Made by a program: the position numbers and the translations under genes | The notes under the pieces: model-generated | Told to the model about the DNA's origin: nothing | Seen by the model: only the letters and a program-made list of their open reading frames with translations | Database searches by the model: none | Shown here: positions 46,599 to 59,747 of the stretch, one piece after another | Layout: every line of letters begins with the position of its first letter | How positions within the stretch are numbered: the first letter of the stretch is position 1 | NCBI GenBank assembly: GCA_022578965.1 | Contig: MU400611.1 | Location: 62,001 to 126,000, forward strand | Length of the DNA: 64,000 bases | Source of the DNA: Xylaria sp. FL1777 | Taxonomy: Eukaryota; Ascomycota; Sordariomycetes; Xylariales; Xylariaceae | Direction: 5' to 3'

Positions 46599-48143
46599 AT
46601 GTATCGTTCTCGCCAACAAACAAGCCAGCCAATTGTGACGCCCCCTAGCGACACTCCTCAAACACTGGCTTGGCAACTTCTCGGTGAGCTAGAGACCATC
46701 AGGGCCGAGCGGTTTGATTGGGTTCATGACATTCGCGAGAGGCTAGTTGAGGACTTGAAACGATCACGGGATCACTATCGCAAATGGCGCCGCAAAGCCG
46801 ACACTCTGATTTCAATCGTTAAGGCTGAAAACAGTGACCAGGCTGATTGGCTGGCGGGAAAGCTCCTCGAGCACCCTAGTGTTCATGACCCGGGACATTT
46901 TGAAATCATCATCCCAACCGGTGTGGGCCACGAAGTCTTCAAAATCGTCGGGTTTGAGGGATCCAAGGCGGCGGAGCCTACAGTCGCGCTTGATTCCGAC
47001 GTTGCCCATGAGCCACAGGAAGACCTAAGACATCCAGAGCCGCTACCGCCAACGCAGGAGGCTTCGCGACTCCTATCTCTCATCGACCCAACCGACATTG
47101 CCCCTATTATGACACTAGCCCCATTAACTCTCTTACGAGCGATGAGACAGAGGCTATGGATATCATGGACGCCGTCAGGCTCAGCTTTTTGTCTTACCTG
47201 CCCTTGCGCGGAGTTTACAATACCCAGGATGAGCTTAGACCCATCCGATACGACATATGACTTCATCCCACGATACTTCCACGAAGACCCTTTTGTGAAT
47301 GACCGAGGTATACAACACTTTCGGGCCGTACATGGATTGCACTTCTCAGGGGGCTTAGAAGAAATGGTAACAAAATATGGGAGGGAAGGTATGCTAGCCA
47401 CTCTCGCTGGTAACGTTGACTAATATTTGGTACGCCCACTTAGTTATTCCATCCCAAGACGAAAAGGAAACGAGCTTAGATAAGTGGGCTGTGGCGGGGC
47501 ATAATTATGCTGTCCAAGTGTGGTATGGCTCGCTGCTATCTAAATGGGAGGATCTACGAAAACAATATAGTCGAGAGAGGACCGATCGCCGACCAGTTCT
47601 TCGAAGGACTCGCCCCGGCGATACCATGACTATTAAGGCCAGCTCACTAAATCAACACTCTCATTTCGCTTTTGGCTGGCCAGAGCCCTTTGACTCGAAA
47701 TGGGTTGTGCTGTGTTCTTACCCCAAGTGCACGCAGCCAGCCTTGACAAAGCATCCTCTTCAACAACAAGATACCTTTAAGCACTTCAAATCGCACGGCA
47801 TATTTTTAAGAGACAAAATAGAAATGGTAAAGCTCTTCGGTATTAAGAGTATGTTTTGAGTAGATGCCGTGCCCTGCAGATTATGTATTGACAGCCTACA
47901 GTACTCCAAGATACTACGATTCGCCGCGAAAACTCTGAAGAGGAGGGCGAGGACAACCACGAAGAGGATGACGCACAAGGTCTACAAGATTTTCAGGACT
48001 GGCCGCGCTCTAGGCTACGACGAGAGTGTCAACGCCGTGGATTAAGCTCTAACGCGAGAAAAGCTTCGTTGAAAAGGAAGCTTGAAAAGCATGATACCAT
48101 TATCGCGAAGAAACAAAAGCACCACCGGAAGACCAATCGTTAA
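46599..48143 (+). CDS. C2H2-like / SAP-domain nuclear protein
   Basis: Exons 46599-47409, 47444-47848 and 47902-48143 join in phase to 485 aa. The first intron is only 34 nt but has GTAACG, a GACTAAT branch site and TTAG, and it bypasses a stop. The second is 53 nt (GTATGT...ACAG). The N-terminal third is charged and helical (RAERFDWVHDIRERLVEDLK). Two Cys/His groups (FCLTCPCAEF...IQHFRAVHG; VVLCSYPKCTQ...FKHFKSHG) look like fungal C2H2-type fingers. The third exon has a Glu/Asp-rich linker and then WPRSRLRRECQRRGLSSNAR, ASLKRKLEKHD, which fits the SAP DNA-binding motif, and a basic C-terminus (KKQKHHRKTNR). An upstream in-frame GTG is ignored in favour of the ATG at 46599. Probably nuclear; function unknown. 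Confidence 0.65.
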
Positions 48144-48275
48144 GACCTATAGCGAAGAAATAAAACGTGCCATTTAGGTAGCATTCTATAAAGCTTATCC
48201 CATCTCGTGCAGGGCTCTCACCCTCTACGGTATTCTGTTCTAAGGAACTTCCTCGATAGTATCCCTGTATTTATA

Positions 48276-49445
48276 TTATCTAGGGACTGCCTGTTGCTTC
48301 CTACGTTGTTGGCCAATCGCACCAGTGCTCCTATCCATCACAACACCAATCTGTTCGTCTGTCCAGCCTCTCTCACAAAGGTTATGTAACCGCTGTTTTT
48401 CTGTAGGAAGCCACAATCGGGTGCTCGTTCGTAGCCTCTTCCGGCTAGGCCCAGGAGTATTCCTTAAGATAGGGGTTGAGTCGTGCCCATCAATAATTTG
48501 GTCGAGGTCGAAGTCCAAAATATCAACTATCTGGCGATCGCCTGTATTGCTACCTTCAGAGCTTGAGTCGTTGGATCGTTTACTTAGCTCACTACCGCGG
48601 CCCTGACGTGGTAACGAAGCAACGTTTTCGCCTATGAATAACGTATTTCTACCGTCTGTGTCCTGCAACTGCTCTGCCACGCCTATAAAAGCCCTAGCAA
48701 AGTCGGCAAACTGCGTGAAGCTTTCTGGCGAGAAATGTAATGTAATGCGGGACGGGACTGGCGCTTCTGCAGGCACTGGTAACTCGGACATTACTGGTAG
48801 TTGAATGCCTTTCTTACTGCTAGCGTCATCGTCGTCGCCTTCTTCTCCTTCTTTTTCGCCTTGTTCTTCGCCTTCGCCTTGTTCTTCGCCTTCACCCTCG
48901 CCCCCACCTTCGCCTTCGTCGCTATCCAGCCTAATAGAACTGGGGCTTCTAACGTCGTTAACACAGCTACTCTCGGTCGGTAAGTACTGAACTAATTGAT
49001 GCTGGGGCGGGTGTAACTGATAGCAATTTAGACATAATGTTACGTGACAGCTCCGGCACTCATATTGTAGCCCCGTAAGCAGTCGCCGGCAAAGGTAGCA
49101 GTTTATAATGCTACGGTTGCTATTACTAGGACTTTGGCTAACTATATTTCCGAAGGTATGTTGAGGGTGAACAAGCGAGGCGTTGATAATACAGCTAGAA
49201 CACAAGCTTATATCGCATTGCGAACATTGATGTTTCGACACCCGTGCTAGAGCTCTTCTGCAAACGTAGCATTCGGTTTTGCTTTCGGCATTATTGTCGT
49301 TTGCGTTAGAACTCGCCTTTTGGGTCAAGGTCGGGGTCGGGGTTACGATCCGGCTAGGACTTCGATAGGGGCTTCTAGTAATTGAGGAGTTTTCGGTTAT
49401 GCTATTGATGGAATGTGAAGGTTCGGCCGCGCTAGAAGGACCCAT
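48276..49445 (-). CDS. Protein with tandem ZZ-like fingers and a SANT/Myb-like end
   Basis: A single open frame of 389 aa from the ATG at 49445 (MGPSSAAEPSHS). Two Cys-rich units in the first 150 residues are ZZ-like: ECYVCRRALARVSKHQCSQC with a following CSSC and HPQH, and NCYLCRRLLTGLQYECRSCH with CLNC and HPPQHQ. An extremely Glu/Gly/Asp-rich run lies at about 175-205, encoded by imperfect GAAGGCGAAG-type repeats (48830-48915). Near the C-terminus WLPTEKQRLHNLCERGWTDE, followed by QIGVVMDRSTGAIGQQRRKQ, resembles a SANT/Myb helix pattern. Likely a nuclear regulator. An in-frame upstream extension without ATG reaches 49544. No specific family name can be given. Confidence 0.65.
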   Translation of the reverse strand: MGPSSAAEPSHSINSITENSSITRSPYRSPSRIVTPTPTLTQKASSNANDNNAESKTECYVCRRALARVSKHQCSQCDISLCSSCIINASLVHPQHTFGNIVSQSPSNSNRSIINCYLCRRLLTGLQYECRSCHVTLCLNCYQLHPPQHQLVQYLPTESSCVNDVRSPSSIRLDSDEGEGGGEGEGEEQGEGEEQGEKEGEEGDDDDASSKKGIQLPVMSELPVPAEAPVPSRITLHFSPESFTQFADFARAFIGVAEQLQDTDGRNTLFIGENVASLPRQGRGSELSKRSNDSSSEGSNTGDRQIVDILDFDLDQIIDGHDSTPILRNTPGPSRKRLRTSTRLWLPTEKQRLHNLCERGWTDEQIGVVMDRSTGAIGQQRRKQQAVPR

Positions 49446-49920
49446 ATAACGACGACGCTTTTTTTTGCGATAGCCCGGCCGCGTAAGACAACGGATTAAA
49501 TGTACGGGTATTTGAAAACATTTTTTATGTATATGCCTGCCCAAGGCCAGCGTTTATGGTTGTATAGATATAATTTATGTTATAGAAGGAATAGGCAGAA
49601 AGAATTGACATACTTGGTAGGTTCGCGGGGTTCTGTTAGTGGAGAAGGCTAGAGTACTAGGCATAGCAGTATTGGTACAGTAGTGTGGCTAGGGCTTCCT
49701 GCACTAGAGCTAATATAGAAATCCTAGAAGGCTCCGCCCAACTGCCTTTTTAAGAAATGGAAGGACTAACATTATAGACTTAAGGACAGCTACCATGCTC
49801 GGTAACAGCCCTAATGGGAGGCATGGACTTTTGTTAACCTGATCCTGTCAACTTACACTGTGGCTGAGAAGTTAAAAAGTTGAGACCCACTCATTAAATC
49901 GTTATCATAATGGAGATATT
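49446..49920. other. Spacer with repeat copy
   Basis: About 475 bp. 49771-49845 is a third, partial copy of the dispersed repeat seen at 16017-16090 (shared TATAGACTTAAG and CTACCATGCTC-like stretches). Otherwise nothing recognised. Confidence 0.5.
49771..49845. repeat. Dispersed non-coding repeat, partial copy
   Basis: Matches 16017-16090 with roughly a dozen changes, mostly G/A. Contains AACAGCCCTAATGGGAGGCA where the first copy has AACAGCCCTGATAGGAGGCA. Confidence 0.75.
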
Positions 49921-51156
49921 TTACTTTTCACTTTTCTCTTGACCGCCTTCATATTTATCATCCCCATCTCCACTTTCCCCCCCTTCCTCTATCGTCTTCA
50001 CACCACGGCCGTGTTGTTTTTGCTTTTCCTTATTTTTTTCGACCTCTTTCGCTTGTTTCTTTAAGTTTTGTACTTCTTTCTGTTCTAGCTCTTGCCATTT
50101 CCGGGTGTATGCTTCTTCACCACGATGTTCGTGGAATTTCTCGCTTAGTCCCGTGAGTCGAGGCCTCGCGTCTCCGACCTTTGCTCTCCCAATCAAGCTG
50201 ATGGCGATGGCGACGCCGACGACGGCAGTCAGCGCAAAGCGGTAGGTGCTATACCACGCCGGGGCCCAACCATGTACCGTAGCGCGTGCGTCGGTAAAAT
50301 AAAGCGCTACGAAGGCGGCAAATTGCGAGGTCAAAGCGAACTCAACCGGCAAGAATAGAGTCGGCCAGGCAAATATGGGCGCTGCAACCCCTATACCGTA
50401 TCGAAACCGGGCACGGGTGTGGTCAGGTACTTTCTCGGCATATTCCAGACCCCAATGTACAGCACCTAGGAAGCTGATAATGACGGCGCCGTAGCCTAGC
50501 TGGATAGGCTCAAGTGTAGCCATTAAATGGCTTGCTGTTTCTGGGCTGATCATAAGATTGTTGATGAGGGTCGAGGGGCCCGGCGATGAAGTGTTGAGAA
50601 CCCAAGCGAGATAAACGGTGGAAAGAGAAGTTCCGAAATAAGGTAGTGTTCCAGCGAGACCGAGCCAGTAGGGTTCGCGGGGAGTATTGGAGAGGGAGAA
50701 CGTTTCCTGGACGGTTTTCTTGGAACCATGTGATCAGCTTCAGACATGATCGGGACAAGATGTTTATGAGCAAGAAAGGCTTACTAGATCATCCCTTATC
50801 CCTGTCTTGATTGGGCGTTCATGTGTACGGAGAGATGGCTCGTATAGGTGGCGAACACTAGATTCCTTAGTCACAGATTCCGGATGGGGAGTAAGCTTGT
50901 GTTGGCTAATCTTTCTTTCTTCTCTAGTATCGATGCCTTGCCGGGAATCATTGGAAGGTTTGGTTGCAAAAGCTGCCTGCTGTGCAATAAAGTGGAGGCG
51001 TGCGGGAGCGGCCTTTGCAACCATGCGTGTTACTATAATATGTTGATTTGGACCAGTATTCGACACATGCGGCGATGACGACATCCGCGGCTTGCACACA
51101 GCTGCGGTTTTCGAAGAGGCTCGCAGAAGAGATTGTGTGTTGCGTATAAGGAACAT
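49921..51156 (-). CDS. DUF3429 mitochondrial inner-membrane protein
   Basis: Two exons, 51156-50785 and 50718-49921, with a 66-nt GTAAGC...CCAAG intron, give 389 aa. The N-terminus (MFLIRNTQSLLRASSKTA) is a typical mitochondrial presequence. After the join (RDDL/KTVQETFSL) comes the DUF3429 core: EPYWLGLAGTLPYFGTSLST, LEPIQLGYGAVIISFLGAVH, WGLEYAE and further hydrophobic helices up to about residue 310, i.e. four to five membrane segments. The C-terminal tail is a charged coiled-coil stretch (KWQELEQKEVQNLKKQAKEV). Relatives (TMEM69-type) are mitochondrial inner-membrane proteins of uncertain function. The frame is intact. It appears to be an ordinary housekeeping-type gene next to the AT-rich border. 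Confidence 0.85.
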
Positions 51157-51780
51157 GATGCTTGACGCGGGAGGATGCGCAAGCTGGATTAGAGCCCGAA
51201 TGAATCAGCTTGAGATGGGCGTGAGTGTGGACTTCTTGTTAGATAACTACCGATTATATGAAGGGTGAAAGTAAATAGAAGAGGGAGCTAGTTACTATAA
51301 GTTCAGTAGTCTTACAGCTTCGATATTACCAAGGAAGACTCAGATTGTCTTGAGTAGGTAGTCAAGTAGGTATTAAATAAAAGTGTGAACAAGGTGGAAC
51401 AGGAATCAGAAAAGAAGCACTTAACCTATGTATATGTATATGAGGCAAAAGTTATAATCTACTGGTAGACAACTTCCTTGATGTGAAGTACATACGTAGC
51501 TCTTGAAGCCCGGTGTTGCTAGCCCAGTCAAGTAGTGACGTAATGCTTCGACCTATGTAGTAACCTGTGGCTTGAACAGAATAGTAGGTACCTAGCAGGA
51601 GTGAACATCTTATGTATCTATACCTACGCGTATACCTACCTAGGTACATATGTAAGTAAATGGAAATAGCGTACGGTGGCCCATAGCGAAAAAGTGTGCC
51701 AGAACTAAGGCAACCCCACTTAACTCCTTTTACCTACCCCTCGGGTATTTATTTACACCTTAGCAGCTAATAATTTACTT
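51157..51780. other. Right edge of the island, no gene
   Basis: Promoter side of the DUF3429 gene, followed by short TACCTAGGTA-type runs (51628-51650). Composition then falls to almost pure A/T near 51780. No gene seen. Confidence 0.5.
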
Positions 51781-52128
51781 ACTTCTTACTTTTTTTATTA
51801 TACCTTTTTAATTGTACTATTTTGTATATTTTAGTATTTATTAGCGCAATTTTATAAGAAGTTAAATTTTATTTAATTAAGCTTATTTATATATTATATA
51901 GCTATTTTTAAAGAAATATTTTTTTAATTATTATATATAAAGCTAAATATATATATATAATTATAAATAGTTATATTTGCAAAAATTTATAGCTATATTA
52001 CTATAATTATATATTATTATATTTATTAATAATATATTTATATAGCTTAATTAAAGCTAGTTTTATTTATTATTTATTTTATTAAATTATTATAAATTAA
52101 ATTTATTATTTTTTATATTTTAAGATTT

Positions 52129-52318
52129 TATATTACTTTTTTTAAATATAGCATATATTTTTTATATATAGTTTGCTTTTTTTAAATATATTTTGCTTTT
52201 TTTATATATAACTTGCTTTTTTTATATATAATTTGCTTTTTTTATATATAACTTGTTTTTTTTATATATAATTTGCTTTTTTTATATATAGCATACTTTT
52301 TTTGCATATAATATATTA
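52129..52318. repeat. Minisatellite of about 21 bp
   Basis: About eight units of TTTTTTTATATATAACTTGC with variants (AATTTGC, AGCATAC). The unit resembles that of the left-block array at 8147-8284 in composition but is not the same sequence. Confidence 0.8.
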
Positions 52319-55300
52319 AAAGCATTTATTTTTTTAATATTTATTTATATATATATTGTATTACTTAAGCTAATAGCTTATTAGCTATACTAATGACTAT
52401 TTAGTATAATATTTATATAAATAAAAACCTTTTTTAAAGCAAAAACCACTTATATACGCAAAGTATATAACGGTTTTATAATAGATCTTATTAATTTACT
52501 GCTTTTTTTACATAATATTTTGCTTTAAATTTTATATGTTAAGTTAATAGTGCTTTTGCTTTGCATTATAAAGGTAAAAAAATTAGCGCATTAACAAAGG
52601 GGTTTTTTGTTATAATTATTATAAGTAAAAGCGCTTTTTTGTTAACTTTAAGGTTGTAAGCCATAAATAATATAGTGTTAAATAAGTGTTAAGCACTAAT
52701 TAGCGCTATATTTATAAATTGTTTAGCGCAAGTAATAAGCTTTAAGTTTTAATTATGCTAAAAATATAAGCTGTTTATTATATAAAAAAACTAGTGCTTA
52801 TATAGCGTTAGTAATAAAAGCTAAAGCTACTTGTTTTTATAATGTTTAATATATTAAATTAGTTACTTATATTGCTGCATTAGCAAAAAGGCAAAATTCT
52901 TAAACTTTTAGTTTAGCTATTTAACTTTTAATTTTTGTGTTTTTAATATAGCAAGCTTATAGTTTAAATTAAGCTAAAAGCAAACTAACTTTTGCTTTAA
53001 ACATAAAGCAACTATAAATTAAGCAAAACTTAAACCTATAATTTTAAAAAAAATAGCTAAACATATGCTATTATGCCACTAAGCTTATTTATTTATATAT
53101 TTAATAATATAATATATTTAATAATAGTATTTAAAACTTTTAGTAGTTTTATATTTAAAAATAAATTTTTTTTTTTAAAAAAAAATATTTTTAAAAACAT
53201 AAAAAATTATAAACCTAAAATAAAATTAACAATATAAATACTTTAAAAGCTACTTAAAAGCAAATATAATAATATTTAAATAATTTTAAATAAATTAATA
53301 ATAAATGCTTTTTATATTTTTATAATATAATAATATTTAATTAAATAAGTTTAAATAATTGTTTGTTTTATTAAACTAAAGCAAATTATAAAAAATAGCA
53401 AAAAATATAATATAAAATAAAGCTTATTAAATTTTATATATATAATAACTTTTATTTAATATATATTTATAAAGGGAGCTTTTTTTGCTTTTTTTTACAA
53501 CTAGCTAGATTTATAAAAACACCTGCGTAGCTTTAAAAACTAAACTTACGGAGATTTGCTATAAATAAAACAAGCTTATATAAGTAACAACTTAAGAAAA
53601 AATAAAGGTAAAAATAAAAAAAGCGAAAAATTATAACGCGATTTTTTTAACGCAGAACTAGCTATAACTAGCTAATAATGCAAATTTAAACTAGTAGTAA
53701 CTAGTAATAAGCTTAATATTAAACTTGTAGTGCTATATAAACAAGCTAAATAAAGCAATAATAAATGCTAAAATTTTTTTTAAAAAAAACTTAAATAAGT
53801 AAACTATTTATAGCGCTTGTTAAGTTATTAAAAAGCTATTAAAAGCGTACTACTTTTAGCAAATAAATAAGCAATTATAAATAAACAGCAATAATAAAAG
53901 TAATAAACATGCTAACTAAAACTTATTATAAACATTATTAATAAAGCAAAAAAAGCTTGCTATAAAAGTAAAATTGCTATATGTGCAAATTTAGCAATTT
54001 AAGAATTACATAAATAAACAAGCTAAAATTAACGATTTTTTTTGCTAATAGCTTACGTTTTATGCAAATATGCTACAAGTAAACAGCAATAAAAAATTTT
54101 TATGCGTTGCTTTATTAATTTATTTTAAAGCTATTATAGCAACAAACTTTAATTAAGTTATTATTATAACTTTTGTTAGCTATAAAGCTAAAGTAAAAAC
54201 AAAGTTAATTATAATACAAAAGTTAAACTAAGCAATAAAAGCAAACGTAGTTTAAGCAGCATATAAACTACTAAATAACAACTAAAAGGTTATTTTTAAT
54301 AAGCAGAAAATCTAAACCTAAATATTAATAAATATATTATAAGCTTATTAAGCGTTTAGCAAAAAATCAAAAGTACATTTTTAACTATATTAGCTAATAA
54401 TTTTAAGCTTATTAATTAAGCAAGTATTAAAAATAAAAAAGAAAAAAATGTTAGTTTAACTTAAGCTAACTAACTAAAAACTAAAAATTAAAAAGCTGTT
54501 TTTTTTACTTTGCTTATTATAATGCAAATAAAAAACGTGCTTAGTGTATATTAAAGTTATAACTGCAAAAAATACAAATATAACGTATATTAATAAACTT
54601 TTTTAGAATTATTGCTATTTTTAAGTAGCTTTTTATTCCGTAAATATAATAATAACTTAATGCTATAACTGCTAAAAATAAAGCTATTAAGTTAGCATAT
54701 ATAAAAACAAGCAAAAATACAGCTAGTGTAAATTTTTAAAATATGCTAAAAATAAAGCAAACTTATGTTTTATATAAACTAAAAAAAAAGCAGCTATATG
54801 CTTTTTTTATTAAAGCAACTATTTAGCTTAAGCAGTAAAATGTTTAAAAGCTATTTAAGCGCACAAGCTAGCTAAAAACGCTTTTATTTACTGCTTTATA
54901 TAGTTTGCAATAAAGCTAACTTAAAGCTAACTATGTATTATTGCTGCTATAAAAATGTTACGTAAATAAAAAGCTAATAATTAAGCAAGCAAAAATATTA
55001 TTTGCTTAAAAGGTTGCTTATTAAGAAAAATTGCGCTAATAACTACGCAAAAAACAAAATTGCAAATTATTGCTAATATGCTAAAGCTTTAAGATTAGCT
55101 TAAAGAAAACCTATTTAAGAATTATTAATAAATAGTTTAAATAACAAAAAGCTATGCTTGCATAGCAAACAAAAACGCAAGTAGCAAAAACAGCAGTATT
55201 AAATAAAAATTAAATAACGTAATTTTTAAATAGTAGCGCTTATATAGTTAACTATAAAAAAGATATAAGTTATAGTAGTAAGCAGTTAGCAAAAATGTTT

Positions 55301-55566
55301 TTATTTAGCTTTAGCACAGTTTTTACTTATGTATAAAATTAAGTAGCTTTTAGCATAGCTTTTTAAAGCTATTAGTCCTAAGTAATACAATATATATATA
55401 TTTATAAAATAAAAAAAAAACCATACTTTATTAATGCTTTACATAAAATACATTAATAAACTTATTCATATATTAAATAAACTATAAAATAAACTGTACT
55501 TTGTATGTTTTTACTGTTATAAAAGGTGCAAAGCTAGTTAAAATAGCGCTAACGTATTATATATAA

Positions 55567-55690
55567 ACAGTGGCTAATTCTTACTAGTAGTTAATTTTTA
55601 CTAGTGGCTAATTCTAGCTAGTGGCCTTTATTTTTGCTAGTAAAAGCAGTTAATATTTGTTTATTTTTACTAATAGCCGATTTTTACTAG
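55567..55690. repeat. Inverted partner of the 60.4-kb repeat array
   Basis: CTAGTGGCTAATT-type units and the unique stretch AAAGCAGTTAATATTTGTTT are the reverse complement of sequence at about 60430-60700. The two sites form a divergent pair about 5 kb apart. Confidence 0.7.
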
Positions 55691-57162
55691 CTAATATAGA
55701 TTAAAATCAGCATTAAATTATATTACAAAATAGTAAGTATTTATAGGTCTTTATTTAGCTATATTACCGAGCTATACTTTTTTTGCTTTACTTAAAAATA
55801 CTTATGTATATTAAAACTTAAAGGCTTTTTAAATAAAAGCTTTTTTTGTTTTATTTAAAGGCCTTATAAGTAAAAACCTCTTAAACAAAAGCTTTTTAAA
55901 CGAAAGCTTTTTAAACAAAGACTTCTTTTAATAGTACGATCTTTTTTGTAACTTGCTACTATTTTTTAGCTCAATTAACTTTTTTTAGCAAGCTACTTTA
56001 ATAAAACTAGAATTGCTTTTTTTTATTACTTATATACGTAATAAAAATTATATATTAACTAAAAAGTTATATTAAGAAATACTATTATAAATTATATTGT
56101 TATTATAAATAAATCTTAAGTTATAAAAATATTATATTATAAAACTACTATGTTATAAAAGTACTATGTTATAAAAGTACTATACATAAAAAGCTTTACT
56201 AGTTTATATTATATTATTTAGCTATATATACTTGCTATAATAACCTTATATAATATAACAAATATATATAGTTAATATAATTTAATATATAAACATGTTT
56301 TAGTTACTTAAAGAAAAACTAAGTACTTTTTTATTAGTAATGTATTTTTACTAAAAAAATAAAATAATAAAGCGTTTATATTAATAAAGCTTTTATTTAA
56401 GCAGTTATAAATTAATTATATAATTGCTTTACTATTTTACTTTTTAATGTTTATAAACTGCTTAATTTATATACTACGTTAAAAAATTTAAAAGCTTTTA
56501 TTATTTAGTACTTTTGTAAAGTTATTATAAGTTTTATAAAAAGTAATTATGTTAGCTATACAAGTGGTAAAAGCTTTAATAATAACTATTAATAGCTTTA
56601 TAATTTTTAAGACTACTTTTTGTTTGCTGCTAAAAAAAAGCACCTTAAATTATGTTTTTAAGATTAAACTTAAATAAAAAACAAAGCTATAGCAAAAAAT
56701 ATATATTGTTTATTATATAGCAATAAATGCTATATTATGCCTTTTAACATTAAACCTATTATTTTATAATACTTATGCTTAAGTGCTTTTATATAACTTA
56801 ACTAATATTTTTTTTAAAGTTATAAGCAATAGTTTAAACTATTACTACTAATTTTAATACTTTTTTTTTATTAATATAGAATTTTTTTTTATTTTGTTTA
56901 ATTACTTTAAAAACTATTCGATTTAATTATTTAAATATTAGTATTATTTCTTAAAAGCTTGCATGCAAAAGCTATTAAATAGTATAAATATATAAAGTTT
57001 TTATATAAACAGCTTTGCGTAAAAATTAACTAACAAATAATAGCTAAAAGAAAATAAACCTATTAAAAAGTTTAAGTTAAACGTGTTTAATAAGCAGCTT
57101 TTAACTAAAGCTTTTATAATAAAGGCGTTAAAAAAAAAGTCGGAAAAATAAAAGTTAGCTTT

Positions 57163-57480
57163 TTGCTAAAAACCTATTTTTTAATAAAAATTAAAATAAT
57201 AAAAAATAGCGCTTTGCTAAAAAGCTGCTTTTTAATAAGAGTTAAAATAATAAAAAATAGCGCTTTGCTAAAAAGCTGCTTTTTAATAGAAGTTAGAATA
57301 ATAAAAAACAGCGCTTTGCTAAAAAGCTGCTTTTTAATAGAAGTTAAAATAATAAAAAACAGCGCTTTACTAAAAAGCTGCTCTTTAATAAAAGTTAAAA
57401 TAATAAAAGTTGCTTTTTTGCTAAAAGTCTTTAAAATAAAGGCTAATAAAATAAAAGTTGCTTTTTTGCTAAAAGTATTT
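57163..57480. repeat. 51-bp tandem repeat
   Basis: Five to six units of 51 bp (core AAAAAGCTGCTTTTTAATAG, then GTTAAAATAATAAAAAA). Because 51 is divisible by three the array stays open in one frame on each strand, giving a 17-residue repeated peptide (LLKSCFLIEVKIIKNSA). No start context, expression signal or homology supports a gene. Confidence 0.85.
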
Positions 57481-59747
57481 AAAAAAGAAAAGTAAATTAA
57501 AATTAAATAAGTTAACATTTTTAGAATTAAAAGTAGTTTTAATAAGCTAAATCTTATATAATATTGCAAAAGTATATTTAAAATGTATGTTTTTATAAAT
57601 TAAATAAAAATAATATTAATATTTGTTTTATAAACTTAGGTATTATGCATAAAAAACTATATATATATAATTAACTAATGCTTAATATACTTTTAATACT
57701 AAAATAGTAAATAGTAGCACTTTTAGCTAAATGCCTTTTTATACTAACGATTAGCTTTAAAATATATATAATTTAAAAAATAGTGCTATAGTATATATAA
57801 AGTTAAAAAGCTTATAAATATAGCGTTTTATGTTTTAATTAGCTAACTGCTTTAAAAAAAAGCTTTTAGCTAAAATATATACAAACAAAGTTAAAAATAG
57901 CTATATATATTTTTAGTACTAACTAAAATTATAAAGATATTTTAAGTAACTATAGCTAAAAAAAATTTTCTAAAGCTTATAATAGCTAATTAAGCATTTT
58001 TTTCTCTTTTAAATAAAAAGCAAAAGTACATAAAAGCTTAGTACTTTTTTACGTATATTTAAGTACTATACTTTTTTACTGTTTTATAGCTATAATCTTT
58101 TTTTAATATAATAAATTGTTTTGTTTTTTTAATTTAGTTTTTATAGCTTATTTTACTACTATTAATTTAAGTTAAAATAGCTAATTTATAAAAAGTTTAG
58201 CATAAACAACAAAAAAAATCTTTATAACATAAATTAGCAAAATATAGTTACTTGTTTAATTTAAATATTGCTATAGTTACTTAAAACAAAGCAACAAAAG
58301 AATATAAGCTTTTTTAGTTAAAGTTAAATAAAAATTTCTTTTTTATAAGAAGTAAATTTATAAAACTATTAAACTAAATTAAATAAAGACTTTAGTAGCT
58401 AATTTAGTTAGTTTTTATTTATACTTTATATTAGTAAAAAAGCTAATATTAATGCTAAAAACAAAAATAAAGCTATAGTTATAATTATAGCTAAAACTAC
58501 AGCTATAATTATAGCTAAAACTAGCAAAAGTAATACATAACTTAGCGTTCTTAAGTTAAAGCTGCAGTAAATAAAAACGTAAATCTTACAATTAAAAGTT
58601 CTTAAGCTATTAAGTTTTAATATTAAAAGCAAAAACTATAGCAAATAAAATTTCAAGTTATAAAAACAATAGCTATAAAAAAAGAAAAAATAATAACATA
58701 CTTTAATGCTTTTTATAAATAACTTTTATTTTTAAACTACTTATAATTAATTATTTATAACTTTGATTTCTGATTTTTGTTATTATTATAAAAATATAAA
58801 CTAAATATAAAATTTAGCTATATTGTAACTATTATAGCTTAAAGCAATTACTAGCTAAAATCTACTATTTTTTAGTTTATATTACTTTATTTACTTGTAA
58901 TATTTTTACTTTAAATAATATTTATTATATATAAATTATAAATAAAAATAAAGCAAGGTTTAATTAAAGGTTTATTTATTAAATAAAAGGTTTAATTATA
59001 TAAATATTAAAAAGCTTTTATATTTTAATTATAATTGCAGTTTATAAGTGCTTATTATAATAAGTAAAAATAGCTAAATAGTTTAGTAGCTAAAGGTTTA
59101 AAAAGTATAGCATAGCTATAAGCTAATCTTACTTAATATATGTAAGTATATGCTTAAATTTTAGTAGCTAGCTTTTGCAGTAATTTTTAGCATAAATAAA
59201 ATTAAGTAAAAATAGTTATACCTTAAATAAAGTTTAATATATATATGCAAAACGATTATTGTAATAGTTATAAAGTTAGCTATATATATAATATTATTTT
59301 AAACGTTTTAGCAGCAATATTTTTTTAAAACTACTAATTTGCTATATTAAGCGCTTATTTACCTAAATACTTATAAATAATAACTATGCATTATATTGTA
59401 TTATTAAAAGCTATATTACAGAAATATTACATAGGTTTATAATATATTAGGTTTATAATGTATTTATATAAAGAATATTTTAAAACAAGATTTTAAGTAT
59501 TTAAGTATTTATATATTTACGCAATATATATAAGTTGCTAAAATCTTAAAGGTTAGCTTTGCGCTAATAGCTTATACTAGCAAAAAATTTTTAGTATAAA
59601 AACTATTTATTAAACAAAAGCTGTTTAGTAGCAAAACTGCTATAAAACTAATTAACAGTTTAATTTTTTATAATTAATATAGCAGCTTTATAAATAATAA
59701 TACTTAAGCTTTTACTTTTTTAATATATAGCATAAAGCTAAAACTAG

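Noticed and set aside
57174..57569. 131-codon minus-strand frame
   Set aside because: Produced by the 51-bp tandem repeat.
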